A DNA stretch of 6,878 bases. Origin: Desulfocapsaceae bacterium (lineage in GTDB: Bacteria; Desulfobacterota; Desulfobulbia; Desulfobulbales; Desulfocapsaceae). The stretch spans positions 14,453 through 21,330 of the forward strand of contig JAOZLO010000008.1 in NCBI GenBank assembly GCA_029934775.1. The letters are read 5' to 3'. Each line of letters opens with the position of its first letter. Positions within the stretch are counted from its first letter, which is position 1. Shown piece after piece: positions 6,465-6,878 of this stretch. The notes under the pieces were generated by a model, which worked only from the letters and a program-made list of their open reading frames with translations, was not told where the DNA came from and made no database searches. Position numbers and translations under genes: made by a program.

Positions 6465-6731
6465 TCAAACTGCTTCAGATTCTTTTTCCGGATCAACTTC
6501 CTCAGCCAAATCATTCTTTCCCAGGTCCGGCAGTTGATCAATATTATCAAACCGCACCTCATCTGCTGCAATCTCACGCAAAGTCATAACAATTTCTTTG
6601 TTTTTCCCTTCAACCAGAAACGGTTCGCCGTGGCGGTGCTGTTTTACGCGCTTTACTGTGAGATGAACCAGATTAAAACGGTTATCATCACCAATTTGTT
6701 CTAAACAATCTTCACATGTTATTCTTGCCAT
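6465..6731 (-). CDS. rpoZ: DNA-directed RNA polymerase omega subunit
   Basis: 88 residues. Omega wraps the beta-prime C-terminus, helps assemble RNA polymerase, and its N-terminal MAR segment forms part of ppGpp site 1 in E. coli. Seen here: the opening MARIT, then EDCL at 7-10, NRFNLVHLTVKRVKQ at 17-31, and VMTLREIAADEV at 48-59, the family's core helices. The C-terminal 20 residues are acidic and poorly conserved, as usual. GAGAGG ending 7 bases before the ATG supports the start. It is the first gene of the run, with no gmk or spoT partner beside it in the window as in many proteobacteria; what lies beyond 6878 is unknown. dnaJ follows after 16 bp. Confidence 0.92.
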   Translation of the reverse strand: MARITCEDCLEQIGDDNRFNLVHLTVKRVKQHRHGEPFLVEGKNKEIVMTLREIAADEVRFDNIDQLPDLGKNDLAEEVDPEKESEAV

Positions 6732-6774
6732 CCAAAAACCTCTCGTATAATTTACCCACTTTAGAACCTTACTC

Positions 6775-6798
6775 CTGAACTTCTGTAACTCAGTTCAG
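6775..6798. promoter_or_regulatory. Perfect 7-bp dyad upstream of rpoZ, possible operator
   Basis: CTGAACT at 6775-6781 and AGTTCAG at 6792-6798 are exact inverted copies separated by 10 bases, so the half-sites are 17 bp apart centre to centre, within the range for a dimeric repressor. It lies 43 bases before the rpoZ start. No convincing -35/-10 pair was found nearby. An operator is an inference; a leader hairpin is the alternative. Confidence 0.35.
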
Positions 6799-6815
6799 TA
6801 CCCCCTTGAGGGGTA
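6799..6815. other. GC-rich hairpin TACCCC-N5-GGGGTA
   Basis: A 6-bp stem with a CTTGA loop directly abuts the dyad at 6775-6798. On the plus strand it is followed by an A-rich tract (6816-6829); on the minus strand the T-rich tract comes before the hairpin, not after. It therefore does not have the form of an intrinsic terminator in either direction. It may be a protein site or a leader structure. Confidence 0.35.
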
Positions 6816-6836
6816 TAAAAAACAAAAAACTTAAAC

Positions 6837-6878
6837 CACAGAGGACACAGAGAGCACAGAGATTTTTCTCTGTGTCCT
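6837..6878. repeat. Tandem CACAGAG repeats with inverted repeat, cut by the window end
   Basis: CACAGAG occurs at 6837-6843, 6846-6852 and 6855-6861, exactly 9 bases apart. A T-tract follows, then CTCTGTGTCCT at 6868-6878, the exact reverse complement of AGGACACAGAG at 6842-6852 (11 bp). An alternative stem pairs CACAGAGA (6855-6862) with TCTCTGTG (6867-6874). The element runs off the window, so its full extent is unknown. It looks like a dispersed intergenic repeat of the CACAGAG type that I recall from several environmental genomes. Confidence 0.7.

Noticed and set aside
6744..6749. TATACG as a -10 box for rpoZ
   Set aside because: RNA would start at or inside the ribosome site and no -35 is correctly spaced.
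6799..6830. Hairpin with A/T tract as an intrinsic terminator
   Set aside because: The tract is A on the plus strand after the stem, and the T-tract on the minus strand comes before the stem, so the polarity is wrong both ways.

Overview
The window holds eight complete protein genes, all on the minus strand. I see no convincing plus-strand gene, RNA gene, CRISPR array or insertion sequence. Moderate-to-low GC, the gene content and the Geobacter/Desulfo-like wording of several proteins (the FolE2-type N-terminus, the GalT-type protein, DksA, the short receiver protein) suggest an anaerobic Desulfobacterota ('deltaproteobacterial') chromosome. That assignment is an inference from family resemblance, not a search result. 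|| Layout, in the direction of transcription (right to left): an upstream non-coding region with tandem CACAGAG repeats and two dyads (6732-6878); rpoZ (RNA polymerase omega); dnaJ (Hsp40 co-chaperone); moaC (molybdenum cofactor synthesis), whose start overlaps the dnaJ stop; a 104-base gap with small dyads; dksA (RNA polymerase-binding regulator); a galT-type nucleotidylyltransferase; a stand-alone receiver-domain response regulator that begins inside the end of galT; a FolE2-family protein lacking the expected active-site motifs; glyS (glycyl-tRNA synthetase beta chain); and a strong intrinsic terminator at 15-52. The junctions are tight (16 bp, 1-nt overlap, 104 bp, 6 bp, 23-nt overlap, 29 bp, 40 bp), so the set may be one transcription unit or two (rpoZ-dnaJ-moaC and dksA to glyS) ending at that terminator. 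|| Working together: most of the genes are housekeeping. Omega and DksA are the two small proteins that complete the two known ppGpp sites on RNA polymerase. With glyS (translation) and dnaJ (folding) they make a growth and stress flavoured cluster, into which cofactor and sugar-nucleotide genes (moaC, galT type, FolE2 type) and an orphan receiver protein are set. || The least ordinary item is the FolE2-family gene. Its N-terminal half and overall frame look like GTP cyclohydrolase IB, but the CPC, GAHNQR, VTEKAY.NP and NFESIHNH-type active-site segments are all replaced while the frame stays open. It looks like a pseudo-enzyme or a repurposed enzyme. No obviously new multi-gene defence or mobile system is visible here.
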